Part shown: piece after piece, positions 1 to 7,111 of the stretch
How positions within the stretch are numbered: the stretch's first letter is position 1
How the letters are laid out: each line of letters starts with the position of its first letter
Assembly (NCBI GenBank): GCA_905234205.1
Contig: CAJOGG010000023.1
Location: 1 to 23,254 of the forward strand
DNA length: 23,254 nucleotides
Direction: 5' to 3'
Source: an uncultured Synergistales bacterium
Lineage (GTDB): Bacteria > Synergistota > Synergistia > Synergistales > Aminobacteriaceae
Made by a program: the position numbers and the translations under genes
The notes under the pieces: generated by a model
Seen by the model: the letters and a program-made list of their open reading frames with translations, nothing else
What the model was told of the DNA's origin: nothing
Database searches by the model: none

Positions 1-46
1 TTTGAGTATAGAGGTTAAATTACTAAATTGAGGAGGTGAAGAAGTT

Positions 47-319
47 ATGCCAAAGATGTTAATAACGCCCGATGTTTTGTTGAAGGCTTCCGGAGATATA
101 GCCCAGTGTCAAGCGGATCAAGAGGACATTCTTTCGACGGTTCAAGGTCTTATTGACGAAGTTGTAAACGAGTGGGAAGGCCAAGCTCAAAAGAAGTTTA
201 TCTCTAAGTGGGACGAAAAGAAGCCAGCTTATCAGCAATTTGCTCCTGATATGTCCAAGTTTGCGGAGTTCCTTAACAATTACGCTAATACTATGGAGAC
301 ACTTGACAACGGTATGTAA
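47..319 (+). CDS. WXG100 (Esx/ESAT-6-like) protein, first of the array
   Basis: A 90-residue protein of the usual WXG100 length. The sequence predicts two helices joined by a turn carrying the signature W43-E44-G45 (within VNEWEGQAQ). Proteins of this family form helical-hairpin dimers and are exported by type VII secretion systems or act as partners of larger substrates. The start is fixed by a strong AGGAGG at 31-36, ten bases before the ATG. I do not see a clear YxxxD/E export motif near the C-terminus, so export is inferred from family and context. It resembles the next gene in length and motif register, and the two probably form an Esx pair. It sits at the window edge, so the promoter is not visible and the operon may begin further upstream. 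Confidence 0.88.
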   Translation: MPKMLITPDVLLKASGDIAQCQADQEDILSTVQGLIDEVVNEWEGQAQKKFISKWDEKKPAYQQFAPDMSKFAEFLNNYANTMETLDNGM

Positions 320-395
320 TAAATTCTCTTGATTATGATTAAGTGTCACTTTATGAAGAAGCGTTTTGAGCGATTATGAAGGAGGTGAGATATAC

Positions 396-692
396 ATGGC
401 AAGAATAAGATTAACACCTGAGCTTTTAGAGGAAGGCGCTAGTAAGCTGAGGGGCGCTAATGCAAAGAACGAGGACGTTATTAATAGACTTGACAATCTT
501 ATGGCTAACCTTGTGAATGACTGGGAAGGCGAGGCTCAGGCCGCATTTAGAGATAGCTATGCTAGAAAACGTGAGACGTTCCAGAGCGTTTCGGTTGATA
601 TGCAGACATTCGTTGAGTTCCTCAATAGATTTGCAGACATCATGAGACAGGAAGAGCAGCGTCAGCGTGATAAGGCAGCAGGTCTTGCTTAG
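396..692 (+). CDS. WXG100 (Esx/ESAT-6-like) protein, second of the array
   Basis: A 98-residue WXG100 protein with the motif W43-E44-G45 (VNDWEGEAQ), in exactly the same register as the preceding gene. The reading frame is open back to a TTG at 366, but the ATG at 396 is preferred. It has an excellent AAGGAGGTGA at 379-388, and from it the protein lines up residue for residue with its neighbour. The C-terminal tail is rich in Gln, Arg and Glu (about residues 84-93) and is slightly longer than in the first protein. It is likely a partner or heterodimer mate of the first protein. A terminator-like hairpin follows within about 25 bases, which suggests these two genes are made in larger amounts than those downstream. 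Confidence 0.88.
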   Translation: MARIRLTPELLEEGASKLRGANAKNEDVINRLDNLMANLVNDWEGEAQAAFRDSYARKRETFQSVSVDMQTFVEFLNRFADIMRQEEQRQRDKAAGLA

Positions 693-714
693 TTTACGCA
701 GGAATGGATTCGGT

Positions 715-747
715 AAGGCAGGGGGCAGGCATTGTTCCCTGCTTTTT
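715..747 (+). terminator. Terminator-like hairpin after the first two WXG100 genes
   Basis: Bases 715-725 (AAGGCAGGGGG) can pair with 735-745 (TTCCCTGCTTT), using two or three G-T pairs, around a nine-base loop. A run of five T follows at 743-747. This is the form of an intrinsic terminator or partial attenuator. Genes continue on the same strand 22 bases later, so partial read-through is likely. Seen in sequence; its strength is inferred. Confidence 0.6.
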
Positions 748-769
748 GTTAATTTCAGGGAGAACTCGT

Positions 770-1198
770 ATGTCAGAGAAAAAATTTCTGATCGTCACAA
801 AGAAGGAATTATTTTATTCAGCCGTTATGTTACGTGTAAGGAAGCTTGTAAACGTTGTATATGACTTTCCGGCAGATGAATTAAAGTTTGAACGCGAACT
901 AAGAGAAGCAAGAAAGACCCTCCGTAAAAAAAATCTACTCGAAGAAACCGCCCGCGACGGAGTAAATCTTAGCTTCACTTTATCTGTTTGTGTATCGTTT
1001 TGCGCTAATCCTGATAAATGTGAAATTGTTGATTCTTATGGCTATTACGCGACGATTTATCAGGCCTCCAAAATGTTCATGCTAATGGAACAGCGTGAAA
1101 ATGACGAATTATTAACAGCCTGGTTCACTGACCGGAAAAAACTAGATGAATATATTAATCATGAAATTCAAACAAGAAGGAAAGCGATATTGAAATGA
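770..1198 (+). CDS. Unrecognised 142-aa protein in the WXG100 locus
   Basis: I do not recognise a family. The chosen ATG at 770 gives 142 residues and has AGGGAG at 757-762. The frame is open upstream to 704, but that extension would run through the terminator-like hairpin and has no good ribosome site. The protein begins with a short hydrophobic beta-like stretch (KKFLIVTKKELFYSAVML). A charged Arg/Glu/Lys-rich helix follows (about residues 38-62), then a segment with three Cys (C74, C78, C84). The C-terminal half is helical and ends in basic residues. No signal peptide or membrane span is evident. Its stop overlaps the start of the next gene (ATGA at 1195-1198), so the two are translationally coupled. 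From position it may be a cytosolic accessory or chaperone for the secretion locus; this is inference. Confidence 0.7.
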   Translation: MSEKKFLIVTKKELFYSAVMLRVRKLVNVVYDFPADELKFERELREARKTLRKKNLLEETARDGVNLSFTLSVCVSFCANPDKCEIVDSYGYYATIYQASKMFMLMEQRENDELLTAWFTDRKKLDEYINHEIQTRRKAILK

Positions 1199-1509
1199 GT
1201 GGACTAAGAGATTCAAGCGGCACTATTGTAATTGACGAAGCCGAAGCCGAACGCGATATTCGACATATAGAAGCGGCTAAAACAAAATTGGACGAGGCAA
1301 GAGAAATCCTTAACCCTGGAAACATTGACGGCGATAGAATGTTTGGCGCAGCACATGACGCTCTTGAAGAACAATTGACGAAAATAGGCCAAGACTTAAC
1401 AGAATGGCAAGACATTTGCGGAAACACCATAAATTATATAAGGCGTGTTGTGGCTGAATACCAGCGCGTTGATAGAGAACTTGCAAATAAAGCGAAGGGG
1501 TTGAAATAA
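1195..1509 (+). CDS. Small helical protein of the WXG100 locus (no WXG motif)
   Basis: A 104-residue, highly charged and strongly helical protein of WXG100 size. It lacks a tryptophan at the expected turn: the segment around 40-50 reads NPGNIDGDRMF, and the only Trp is W71 in TEWQD. A break at N40-P41-G42 separates two predicted helices (about 15-39 and 52-100), so a helical hairpin of Esx type is plausible without the signature. The start ATG overlaps the stop of the preceding gene by four bases, so translation is coupled. The next gene begins two bases after its stop. It could be a divergent Esx-like partner or a chaperone; I cannot assign a named family. Confidence 0.68.
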   Translation: MSGLRDSSGTIVIDEAEAERDIRHIEAAKTKLDEAREILNPGNIDGDRMFGAAHDALEEQLTKIGQDLTEWQDICGNTINYIRRVVAEYQRVDRELANKAKGLK

Positions 1510-1511
1510 TT

Positions 1512-1811
1512 ATGCCTACCACAATAATAAACGTGAACGCAGTCGAGGAAAGTACAGCCAGAGCCCTGAAACAAGTACAAGCTCAAGAAGACGCATTGAA
1601 TAATATCGAAAGAGTAATAAATTCTATGGAAGGCGTTTGGGAAAGTGAATCGCAAAAAGTTTATACGGATAAGTTCAGAGAAGCTAAAACCAGAATCCAA
1701 AAATTTAATACTTCGATAAATGAATCACTGGAGAATATGCGAAATTTCGTAAATGAATGTGTCTTGGCCGATGAACAGACAGCTAGAGAATTAAGAAATG
1801 TTAGCTGGTGA
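1512..1811 (+). CDS. WXG100-like protein with variant W-E-S motif
   Basis: A 99-residue two-helix protein. The turn carries W43-E44-S45 (EGVWESESQ) in the same register as the first two WXG100 proteins, with the glycine replaced by serine. Two glycines nearby are lost or shifted, the only one close being G41. The ATG at 1512 lies two bases after the previous stop and has a GAAGGGG site at 1494-1500. The C-terminal part (about 72-99) is a charged helix ending in NVSW. The family role is export by, or partnership within, a type VII system. The altered motif suggests a specialised partner. Expression is probably coupled with the gene before it. Confidence 0.8.
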   Translation: MPTTIINVNAVEESTARALKQVQAQEDALNNIERVINSMEGVWESESQKVYTDKFREAKTRIQKFNTSINESLENMRNFVNECVLADEQTARELRNVSW

Positions 1812-1825
1812 AGGAGGAAAGTTAT

Positions 1826-2125
1826 ATGCCTAAAATGTTATACGTGACTGACGAAATGATCGCAAGGGCCGGAAATATTGGAGCCAATGCAAGCGAGATT
1901 CTCAACAGTCAAAATCAAGTTACTAGTATATTTCAGAATTTGGGCAGAGATTTCAGTGGCCGAATCCCGTCGCTAATGACCGAGCAAATGATCGCCATGG
2001 AAAGTGTATATCAGGCTATGAATAATAATCTCAATGGATACAAGGATTTTCTCGAGGAAAGCGCACGCACAATTGAATGGACCGATGAAGAAGCTGCACG
2101 TTGGTCAAGCGCTTTAGGACGTTAA
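1826..2125 (+). CDS. Degenerate WXG100-like protein (F-S-G at the motif position)
   Basis: A 99-residue protein that starts MPKML like the first gene of the array. The motif position holds F43-S44-G45 (GRDFSGRIP), so the signature Trp has become Phe while Gly is kept. The rest is predicted helical, with a Trp pair near the C-terminus (W85, W93). The frame is open to a GTG at 1808, but the ATG at 1826 is preferred because AAGGAGG lies at 1811-1817 and the length and register then match the other members. This is a probable Esx-fold protein of the same locus. A motif-only search would miss it, and the assignment rests on register, size and context. Confidence 0.74.
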   Translation: MPKMLYVTDEMIARAGNIGANASEILNSQNQVTSIFQNLGRDFSGRIPSLMTEQMIAMESVYQAMNNNLNGYKDFLEESARTIEWTDEEAARWSSALGR

Positions 2126-2140
2126 GTGAGGTGATTAATT

Positions 2141-3373
2141 ATGCCAGCGAATTTGATTATATTTGACGCCGATTATATTTCAACATTGACCAGTCGAATG
2201 AATGAAGCTTGTATGCTTGTTGATGAAGCCGTCGCTGCTCTTAAACAGGCAAGTTTACATGAAGGTTGGAAATGTAAAGAGAACGCGCGTATATCGTCAG
2301 AAATTGATGACTTAAACATAAGACTTGGCCGACTCGATGAAGGCGTTAACGAAACTGTCAGAGTACTCGGAGGAAGTGTAAGCAGGTTTGCAGAACTCGA
2401 ATCAAAATACGAAACCCAAGCTAATAGCCTTTCCGACGAATTGACCACAAATCACGGCTTCCAGGCTTCTACTCATGAAAGCTCAGGTACGTCTGGAGTC
2501 ATTGGCGGTCATTCTGGACCTTCTGGCAATCCCGGTGTTGATGGTTCTGGTACACATGCAGGAGCCGGCGCAGGAGCTGGAGTGGGAGGAATGGCAGGAG
2601 CTGGAGCAGGAGCAAGGGTTAATTTTGGAGGTGCAAATATGGGAAGAAACATGCCTAATATAAATATGAATCAATCAACAGTAAGTAATAGCAATTTTGT
2701 AAATCTACCGGTAACTCACATACCTGATAGACCAGAAGCAGTAGCTAAAGGTATAAAAGATACGCAGGAAATTTCAGATATAGCCGTTGACAGTGTAGCG
2801 GATTCTATAACTCATGTTTTAAGTGGTCATGCAAAAGTGAGAGTAATAGCTCCTGATGGTTCAGACAGGACAGTACAAAATCTCGTTGATACTTATAACG
2901 CAGGCAAGGCAGTATCTGATAATTCAGCGTCGATAATTTCGAATCCTACTGTATCTCACGTTGAAGAACATTTAGCAATAGCCACCGGGTTAGTGACTTT
3001 AGCCGGAAGTACTTTGACAGGCTTTGGAATGTTAGCCAGTTCCTCTGTAAGCAATAGTGGTTCATTCAATAGCGTTAAGGCTTCAGGTGCGTTTAGTTCG
3101 GCCTCAATCACTGAAAAAGCGCAGGAATTATTACCCACCGTAAAAAATATTCCGGGCTCTGAAGAACTTAGCAACGTATTAACCGCAATATCAAGTAGCC
3201 CTAATGCAACTTCAGCAAGCTCAACGCAATCAAATTCTGGTGAATCATTTTTCCAGAAGATAATTAACGCGTTATTCGGTAAAATGGATAATCAAGGTTC
3301 AGGAGAGTTTGCTGGAGGAGTATTTGAAAATTCTCCTGTACAAGAATTCTTTAATAGCTTTGTTGCCGAATAG
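2141..3373 (+). CDS. Large WXG-headed protein with Gly/Ala-rich linker (putative type VII substrate)
   Basis: A 410-residue protein in three parts. Residues 1 to about 105 are helical and place W43-K44-C45 (HEGWKCKEN) at the position of the WXG motif of the smaller neighbours. Residues about 112-175 are a low-complexity Ser/Gly/His then Gly/Ala-rich linker, with an alternating GA run around 140-157. Residues about 185-410 are a Ser/Ala/Val-rich region with a hydrophobic stretch at about 278-300, ending in an acidic/aromatic tail. I recognise no toxin, nuclease or protease motif in the C-terminal part. The layout (helical Esx-like head, flexible linker, variable tail) recalls long type VII substrates such as LXG or PPE-type proteins. 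The start has GAGGTG at 2128-2133. The phosphatase gene follows after 12 bases. It could instead be a structural or surface component. Confidence 0.72.
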   Translation: MPANLIIFDADYISTLTSRMNEACMLVDEAVAALKQASLHEGWKCKENARISSEIDDLNIRLGRLDEGVNETVRVLGGSVSRFAELESKYETQANSLSDELTTNHGFQASTHESSGTSGVIGGHSGPSGNPGVDGSGTHAGAGAGAGVGGMAGAGAGARVNFGGANMGRNMPNINMNQSTVSNSNFVNLPVTHIPDRPEAVAKGIKDTQEISDIAVDSVADSITHVLSGHAKVRVIAPDGSDRTVQNLVDTYNAGKAVSDNSASIISNPTVSHVEEHLAIATGLVTLAGSTLTGFGMLASSSVSNSGSFNSVKASGAFSSASITEKAQELLPTVKNIPGSEELSNVLTAISSSPNATSASSTQSNSGESFFQKIINALFGKMDNQGSGEFAGGVFENSPVQEFFNSFVAE

Positions 3374-3385
3374 GAGTGAAAAGTC

Positions 3386-4144
3386 ATGACGGGAATAAAA
3401 TTTGCTGTGCGTTCTGACGTTGGCAAAGTTAGAACCAACAACGAGGACAATTTTTATTGCAACGGAATTTACATGACGGTCTCGGAGCGTGAGAGGCCGT
3501 TTTTCTTAACTGGGACAGCCGATTTACCTTGTGTATTTGCTGTATGTGACGGAATGGGCGGTGAGGATTGCGGAGAGTTAGCTTCACTAACTGCTGTTGA
3601 GACTCTGGCACTTCACGCTAAAAATCTTGACGTCAACAAATTTGTAAGTGATGCAAACAACAAAATCTGCGACATTATGAAATATCAAGGCGTACGAATG
3701 GGAACGACGCTAGCTCTTGCTGTTGCCGATAAAAATTCGTTCATGCTCTACAACGTAGGAGACTCGAGAATTTACAGACTCAACACTGAAAGACTCTTGC
3801 GCGTAACTGATGATCATACATTGGCCGAAGACAAAGTACGAATGGGATTGATCACACCAGCCAGAGCAGAAAAGGATCGCGATAGACATGTGTTGACACG
3901 TTACTTAGGGATTTTTGATGATATATTCGGTCTTGTGCCTGATTCTTATGGGCCATTTGACTTTGACGACACGAGAAGAGTTTTGTTATGCTCCGACGGT
4001 TTAACAGACATGCTTGATTATCAGGATATTTCTGTCATTATGAGCAACGCTGAAAATGTTTCTGACGCCGTTAATAATCTCGTTGATGCTGCTCTGATGA
4101 AAGGCGGCCGCGATAACGTAACGTGCATTGTACTGGAGGCGTAA
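3386..4144 (+). CDS. PP2C-family Ser/Thr protein phosphatase
   Basis: A 252-residue stand-alone PP2C (PPM) catalytic domain, the usual length for bacterial PrpC/Stp enzymes. It removes phosphate from Ser/Thr of proteins using two metal ions. The family motifs are in order: N19-E20-D21 near the N-terminus, D55-G-M-G-G59, M105-G-T-T108, G125-D-S-R128, S203-D-G-L206 and G241-R-D-N244. These include the Asp residues expected to bind metal. No signal peptide or membrane span is seen, so it is cytosolic. The ribosome site AGGAG (3372-3376) overlaps the previous stop. The kinase gene starts three bases after its stop, so this is a phosphatase/kinase pair acting on shared substrates. Its place at the end of the WXG100 row suggests it controls that locus (inference). 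Confidence 0.95.
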   Translation: MTGIKFAVRSDVGKVRTNNEDNFYCNGIYMTVSERERPFFLTGTADLPCVFAVCDGMGGEDCGELASLTAVETLALHAKNLDVNKFVSDANNKICDIMKYQGVRMGTTLALAVADKNSFMLYNVGDSRIYRLNTERLLRVTDDHTLAEDKVRMGLITPARAEKDRDRHVLTRYLGIFDDIFGLVPDSYGPFDFDDTRRVLLCSDGLTDMLDYQDISVIMSNAENVSDAVNNLVDAALMKGGRDNVTCIVLEA

Positions 4145-4147
4145 ATC

Positions 4148-6019
4148 ATGAGCGACATAAAACAATACGAGCCTCTTTGGGGATCATGGTATATTGACGA
4201 ACAACTTGGTGAAGGCTCATTCGGAAAAGTCTATAAAGTCCATAAGGAAGAGTTCGGAAGAGTATATTATGCGGCTGTGAAAATGATCTCAATCCCACAG
4301 AGCAAAGCTGAACTTGAACAGGCAATGAATGAAGGGCTTGACGACGCTTCAGCACGAAGTTATTTTCAGACGTTCGTAACTGATATTATTCAGGAAATCG
4401 ACCTCATGAGCGCTTTCAAAGGCAACACTAACATAGTATCGCTTGAGGATCACGAAGTTATCGAGAAGAAAGGCTCAATTGGTTGGGATATATTAATTCG
4501 TATGGAGTTGCTCACGACTCTATCTAGCTACATGAATTCAAATCCTTTAATGCAAGAAGACGTTATTCAAGTTGGAATAGACATAGCCAGGGCCTTAGAA
4601 CTATGTGCAATGAAGAAGACTATACACCGTGACATAAAGCCAGATAATATATTTGTGTCTCAATATGGAGATTACAAGCTTGGTGATTTCGGAATAGCTA
4701 GGCAGATTGAGCGAACAATGTCAGGCCTCTCGAAGAAAGGCACATACACTTACATGGCCCCGGAAGTTTTCAAAGGTGAAGAGTATGGCCCTTCAGTCGA
4801 TTTATATTCGCTTGGGATAATCTTGTATCGCTACTTGAATAAAAATCGTACTCCATTTCTACCGGCGTTTCCTGATCCTATAACCCCGCGTGAGCGCGAC
4901 GAAGCTTTGAGGCGCAGAATGAGTGGAGAGAAATTGCCAGATATTCCGGATATTGATCCCGAGTTAAACGCGTTGGTCCTGAAAGCCTGTGCATATGACC
5001 GTGAAGACAGATTTAAGGACGCTACAGAATTTAGACTAGCTCTTGAGAAAATAGCCGGCGTAGTCTCAAAAGCTCCAGCCCCTGAAATTCCTCGTGAGCC
5101 AGTTAAGGCAGGTATCAGAAAGCCACGAGCAATGCGTGACAGAGAATACGACGATGGCAAAACAGTTGGAGTCTTCGCTATAAATTCTAAAGTCCCTGAA
5201 GTCCAGGAAGTTGTAGAGAATACAGTTGAAATATCTCCAAAAGTTGTGAACTCATTAGCAATTCTTGGCGCTGTTTTCTCCGGATTGCTTGCTGCTCTGT
5301 GTTTTGCAAGTGGTAACATGGCCACTATGATTGCTCCTATGCCGTTATATGCTGCGTGCGCTGTCCTGTGTGTGCTTCAATTTAAGTACGCTGCGTTGAA
5401 TTTAGCTTTCATGGTAGTGCTATCGTGTTATCTAGCGTTTTGTGCCTTCGTAAATATTAGCGCGTTTGATTATTCTTTGCTGGCTTTGACTTTGGGAATG
5501 TTCATGGTTGAAGCCTCGCGGACAAAGAAATATACGTTTTTAATGAGTGCGGTGTTATTAGCATTCGCGTTAATATTTTCTGGCTTAATCTTTAGGAGAT
5601 TATCAGCTTCACAATCTATCGCTTTTAGAGCTTACACGGCCTCATCGTTCGGAGTGCCATTGGTCATGCTTACAGCTGCTATTGTATCCGCTCTGCCTGG
5701 CTATAGTGTTATCGCTGGGGCAATGGGTTTGCAGTTATTTGCATTCATATCGTTTATGTTGGCAATTATGACTGGATCAATGACTCTGATAAACATAACT
5801 AACATGAATTTCATAGCTATTTCGTGGCTGAAGCTCGCTAAAATTTTGGGACTGTTCATGGAGTTGATAGCCTTCGAAAGTATGATTTACGTGTTTGCAG
5901 CTAAGAGAGTCCCCGAAACATTAACGGCCCTACACAATAATTCAAACAAGGCTTTGATCGTTATGGCGTTAAGTGTTTTGATAATGGCTGTAGGACTGGT
6001 ACTTCTCGCGATAATCTAG
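4148..6019 (+). CDS. Membrane Ser/Thr protein kinase with multi-spanning C-terminal domain
   Basis: A 623-residue protein. Residues about 14-300 are a Hanks-type kinase: glycine loop G21-E-G-S-F-G26, ATP-binding lysine K45, a likely helix-C glutamate E83, catalytic loop H160-R-D-I-K-P-D-N167, metal-binding D180-F-G182 and A204-P-E206. All catalytic residues are present, so it should be active. Residues about 305-365 form a Pro-rich, charged linker containing DDGKTVGVF. From about 367 to the end there are roughly eight or nine hydrophobic segments, so the tail is a polytopic membrane domain. No PASTA repeats or other extracellular sensor are visible, unlike PknB/PrkC. GGAGG at 4135-4139 sets the start. 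It pairs with the upstream phosphatase. The membrane domain may sense the envelope or dock to a secretion channel (inference). Confidence 0.93.
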   Translation: MSDIKQYEPLWGSWYIDEQLGEGSFGKVYKVHKEEFGRVYYAAVKMISIPQSKAELEQAMNEGLDDASARSYFQTFVTDIIQEIDLMSAFKGNTNIVSLEDHEVIEKKGSIGWDILIRMELLTTLSSYMNSNPLMQEDVIQVGIDIARALELCAMKKTIHRDIKPDNIFVSQYGDYKLGDFGIARQIERTMSGLSKKGTYTYMAPEVFKGEEYGPSVDLYSLGIILYRYLNKNRTPFLPAFPDPITPRERDEALRRRMSGEKLPDIPDIDPELNALVLKACAYDREDRFKDATEFRLALEKIAGVVSKAPAPEIPREPVKAGIRKPRAMRDREYDDGKTVGVFAINSKVPEVQEVVENTVEISPKVVNSLAILGAVFSGLLAALCFASGNMATMIAPMPLYAACAVLCVLQFKYAALNLAFMVVLSCYLAFCAFVNISAFDYSLLALTLGMFMVEASRTKKYTFLMSAVLLAFALIFSGLIFRRLSASQSIAFRAYTASSFGVPLVMLTAAIVSALPGYSVIAGAMGLQLFAFISFMLAIMTGSMTLINITNMNFIAISWLKLAKILGLFMELIAFESMIYVFAAKRVPETLTALHNNSNKALIVMALSVLIMAVGLVLLAII

Positions 6020-6091
6020 CTCTTTAGAATCAATTTTCGTAATAGTCTGCTAAAATATCTCACAATTTTTCATGAAGGAGAATTTATTTTT

Positions 6092-7111
6092 ATGGCACGC
6101 GTTTATTATGAGAAGGACTGCGATTTAGGAAAACTCACAGGCAAAAAAATAGCAATTATCGGTTATGGTTCACAAGGACATGCGCACGCACTCAACCTCC
6201 GCGACTCCGGGTGTGATGTAATCGTTGGATTATACAAGGGCGGAAAATCTTGGCCAGTTGCTGAGGCTGATGGGTTCCAGGTCATGACAGTCAGTGAATG
6301 TACAAAAGCTGCTGACATTATCATGATATTAATCAACGACGAAAAGCAAGCTGATCTATATCGCAACGAGATAGCCCCGTACTTAACTGAAGGCAAGGCT
6401 ATAGCTTTCGCTCATGGATTCAATATTCGTTACAAGCAAATAGTTGCCCCCAAAGGCGTTGATGTATTCATGGCTGCTCCTAAAGGCCCCGGCCACACAG
6501 TCAGAAGTCAGTACGTCGCAGGTAAGGGAGTCCCTTGTCTCGTAGCAGTTGAGCAGGACGCTTCAGGAAAATGTCTCGACATAGCACTTGCTTACATTGC
6601 TGGAATCGGTGGCGCAAGAGCCGGCGTTCTTGAAACAACCATGCAGCAGGAAACAGAGACCGACTTATTTGGCGAGCAGACCGTATTATGCGGCGGAGTC
6701 GTTGACTTAATGCAATGCGGCTTTGAAGTTTTGTGTGAGGCTGGCTACGACCCAGTCAACGCTTACTTCGAATGTATCCACGAAATGAAATTAATCATTG
6801 ACCTTGTAAACCGCGGCGGAGTTGCTGCTATGAACTATTCAATCTCTGACACAGCAGAATTTGGCGAATACGTTTCAGGGCCTCGTGTACTTCCTCATGA
6901 CGAGATCAAAGCTAACATGCGCAAAGTATTATCAGACATTCAGGACGGAACTTTTGCTGGACGCTGGATCGCTGAGAACAAAAACGGACGCACATTCTTT
7001 AACTCAAAGCGTGATCAGTTGGCCAAGCACCCAATGGAAGTAATTGGAAAGCAGTTACGCGAGCAAATGCTCTGGAAAGGCGGCTCAAGTCTTGACGAAG
7101 TATCGAAGTGA
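6092..7111 (+). CDS. ilvC: Ketol-acid reductoisomerase
   Basis: A 339-residue class I (short) ketol-acid reductoisomerase. It performs the second step of valine/isoleucine/leucine synthesis, the Mg- and NAD(P)H-dependent isomerisation and reduction of acetolactate or acetohydroxybutyrate. The N-terminal Rossmann fold shows GYGSQGHA at 24-31 with the cofactor loop [10 protein letters not shown] near 45-54. The C-terminal all-helical domain shows the conserved stretch [19 protein letters not shown]. The length is normal. A GAAGGAG site lies at 6074-6080, and a TAAAAT at 6051-6056 could be a -10 box, though I see no good -35. The loop has Tyr where many NADPH enzymes have Arg, so coenzyme preference is uncertain. 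ilvD follows with overlap. No acetolactate synthase gene lies in the window. Confidence 0.97.
   Translation: MARVYYEKDCDLGKLTGKKIAIIGYGSQGHAHALNLRDSGCDVIVGLYKGGKSWPVAEADGFQVMTVSECTKAADIIMILINDEKQADLYRNEIAPYLTEGKAIAFAHGFNIRYKQIVAPKGVDVFMAAPKGPGHTVRSQYVAGKGVPCLVAVEQDASGKCLDIALAYIAGIGGARAGVLETTMQQETETDLFGEQTVLCGGVVDLMQCGFEVLCEAGYDPVNAYFECIHEMKLIIDLVNRGGVAAMNYSISDTAEFGEYVSGPRVLPHDEIKANMRKVLSDIQDGTFAGRWIAENKNGRTFFNSKRDQLAKHPMEVIGKQLREQMLWKGGSSLDEVSK

Noticed and set aside
667..864. 65-aa frame overlapping the start of the 142-aa gene
   Set aside because: It runs through the terminator-like hairpin, lacks a ribosome site, and competes with a better-supported frame that is coupled to the next gene.
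2561..2625. Short GGAGC-type repeats as a possible repeat array
   Set aside because: They encode the Gly/Ala-rich linker in frame and have no constant spacer, so they are coding low complexity and not CRISPR or another array.
4831..5325. Minus-strand open frame of 164 aa opposite the kinase gene
   Set aside because: It lies entirely across the kinase domain end and linker on the coding strand's complement; its Ser/Ala/Arg-rich composition is that of a shadow and no start signal is seen.
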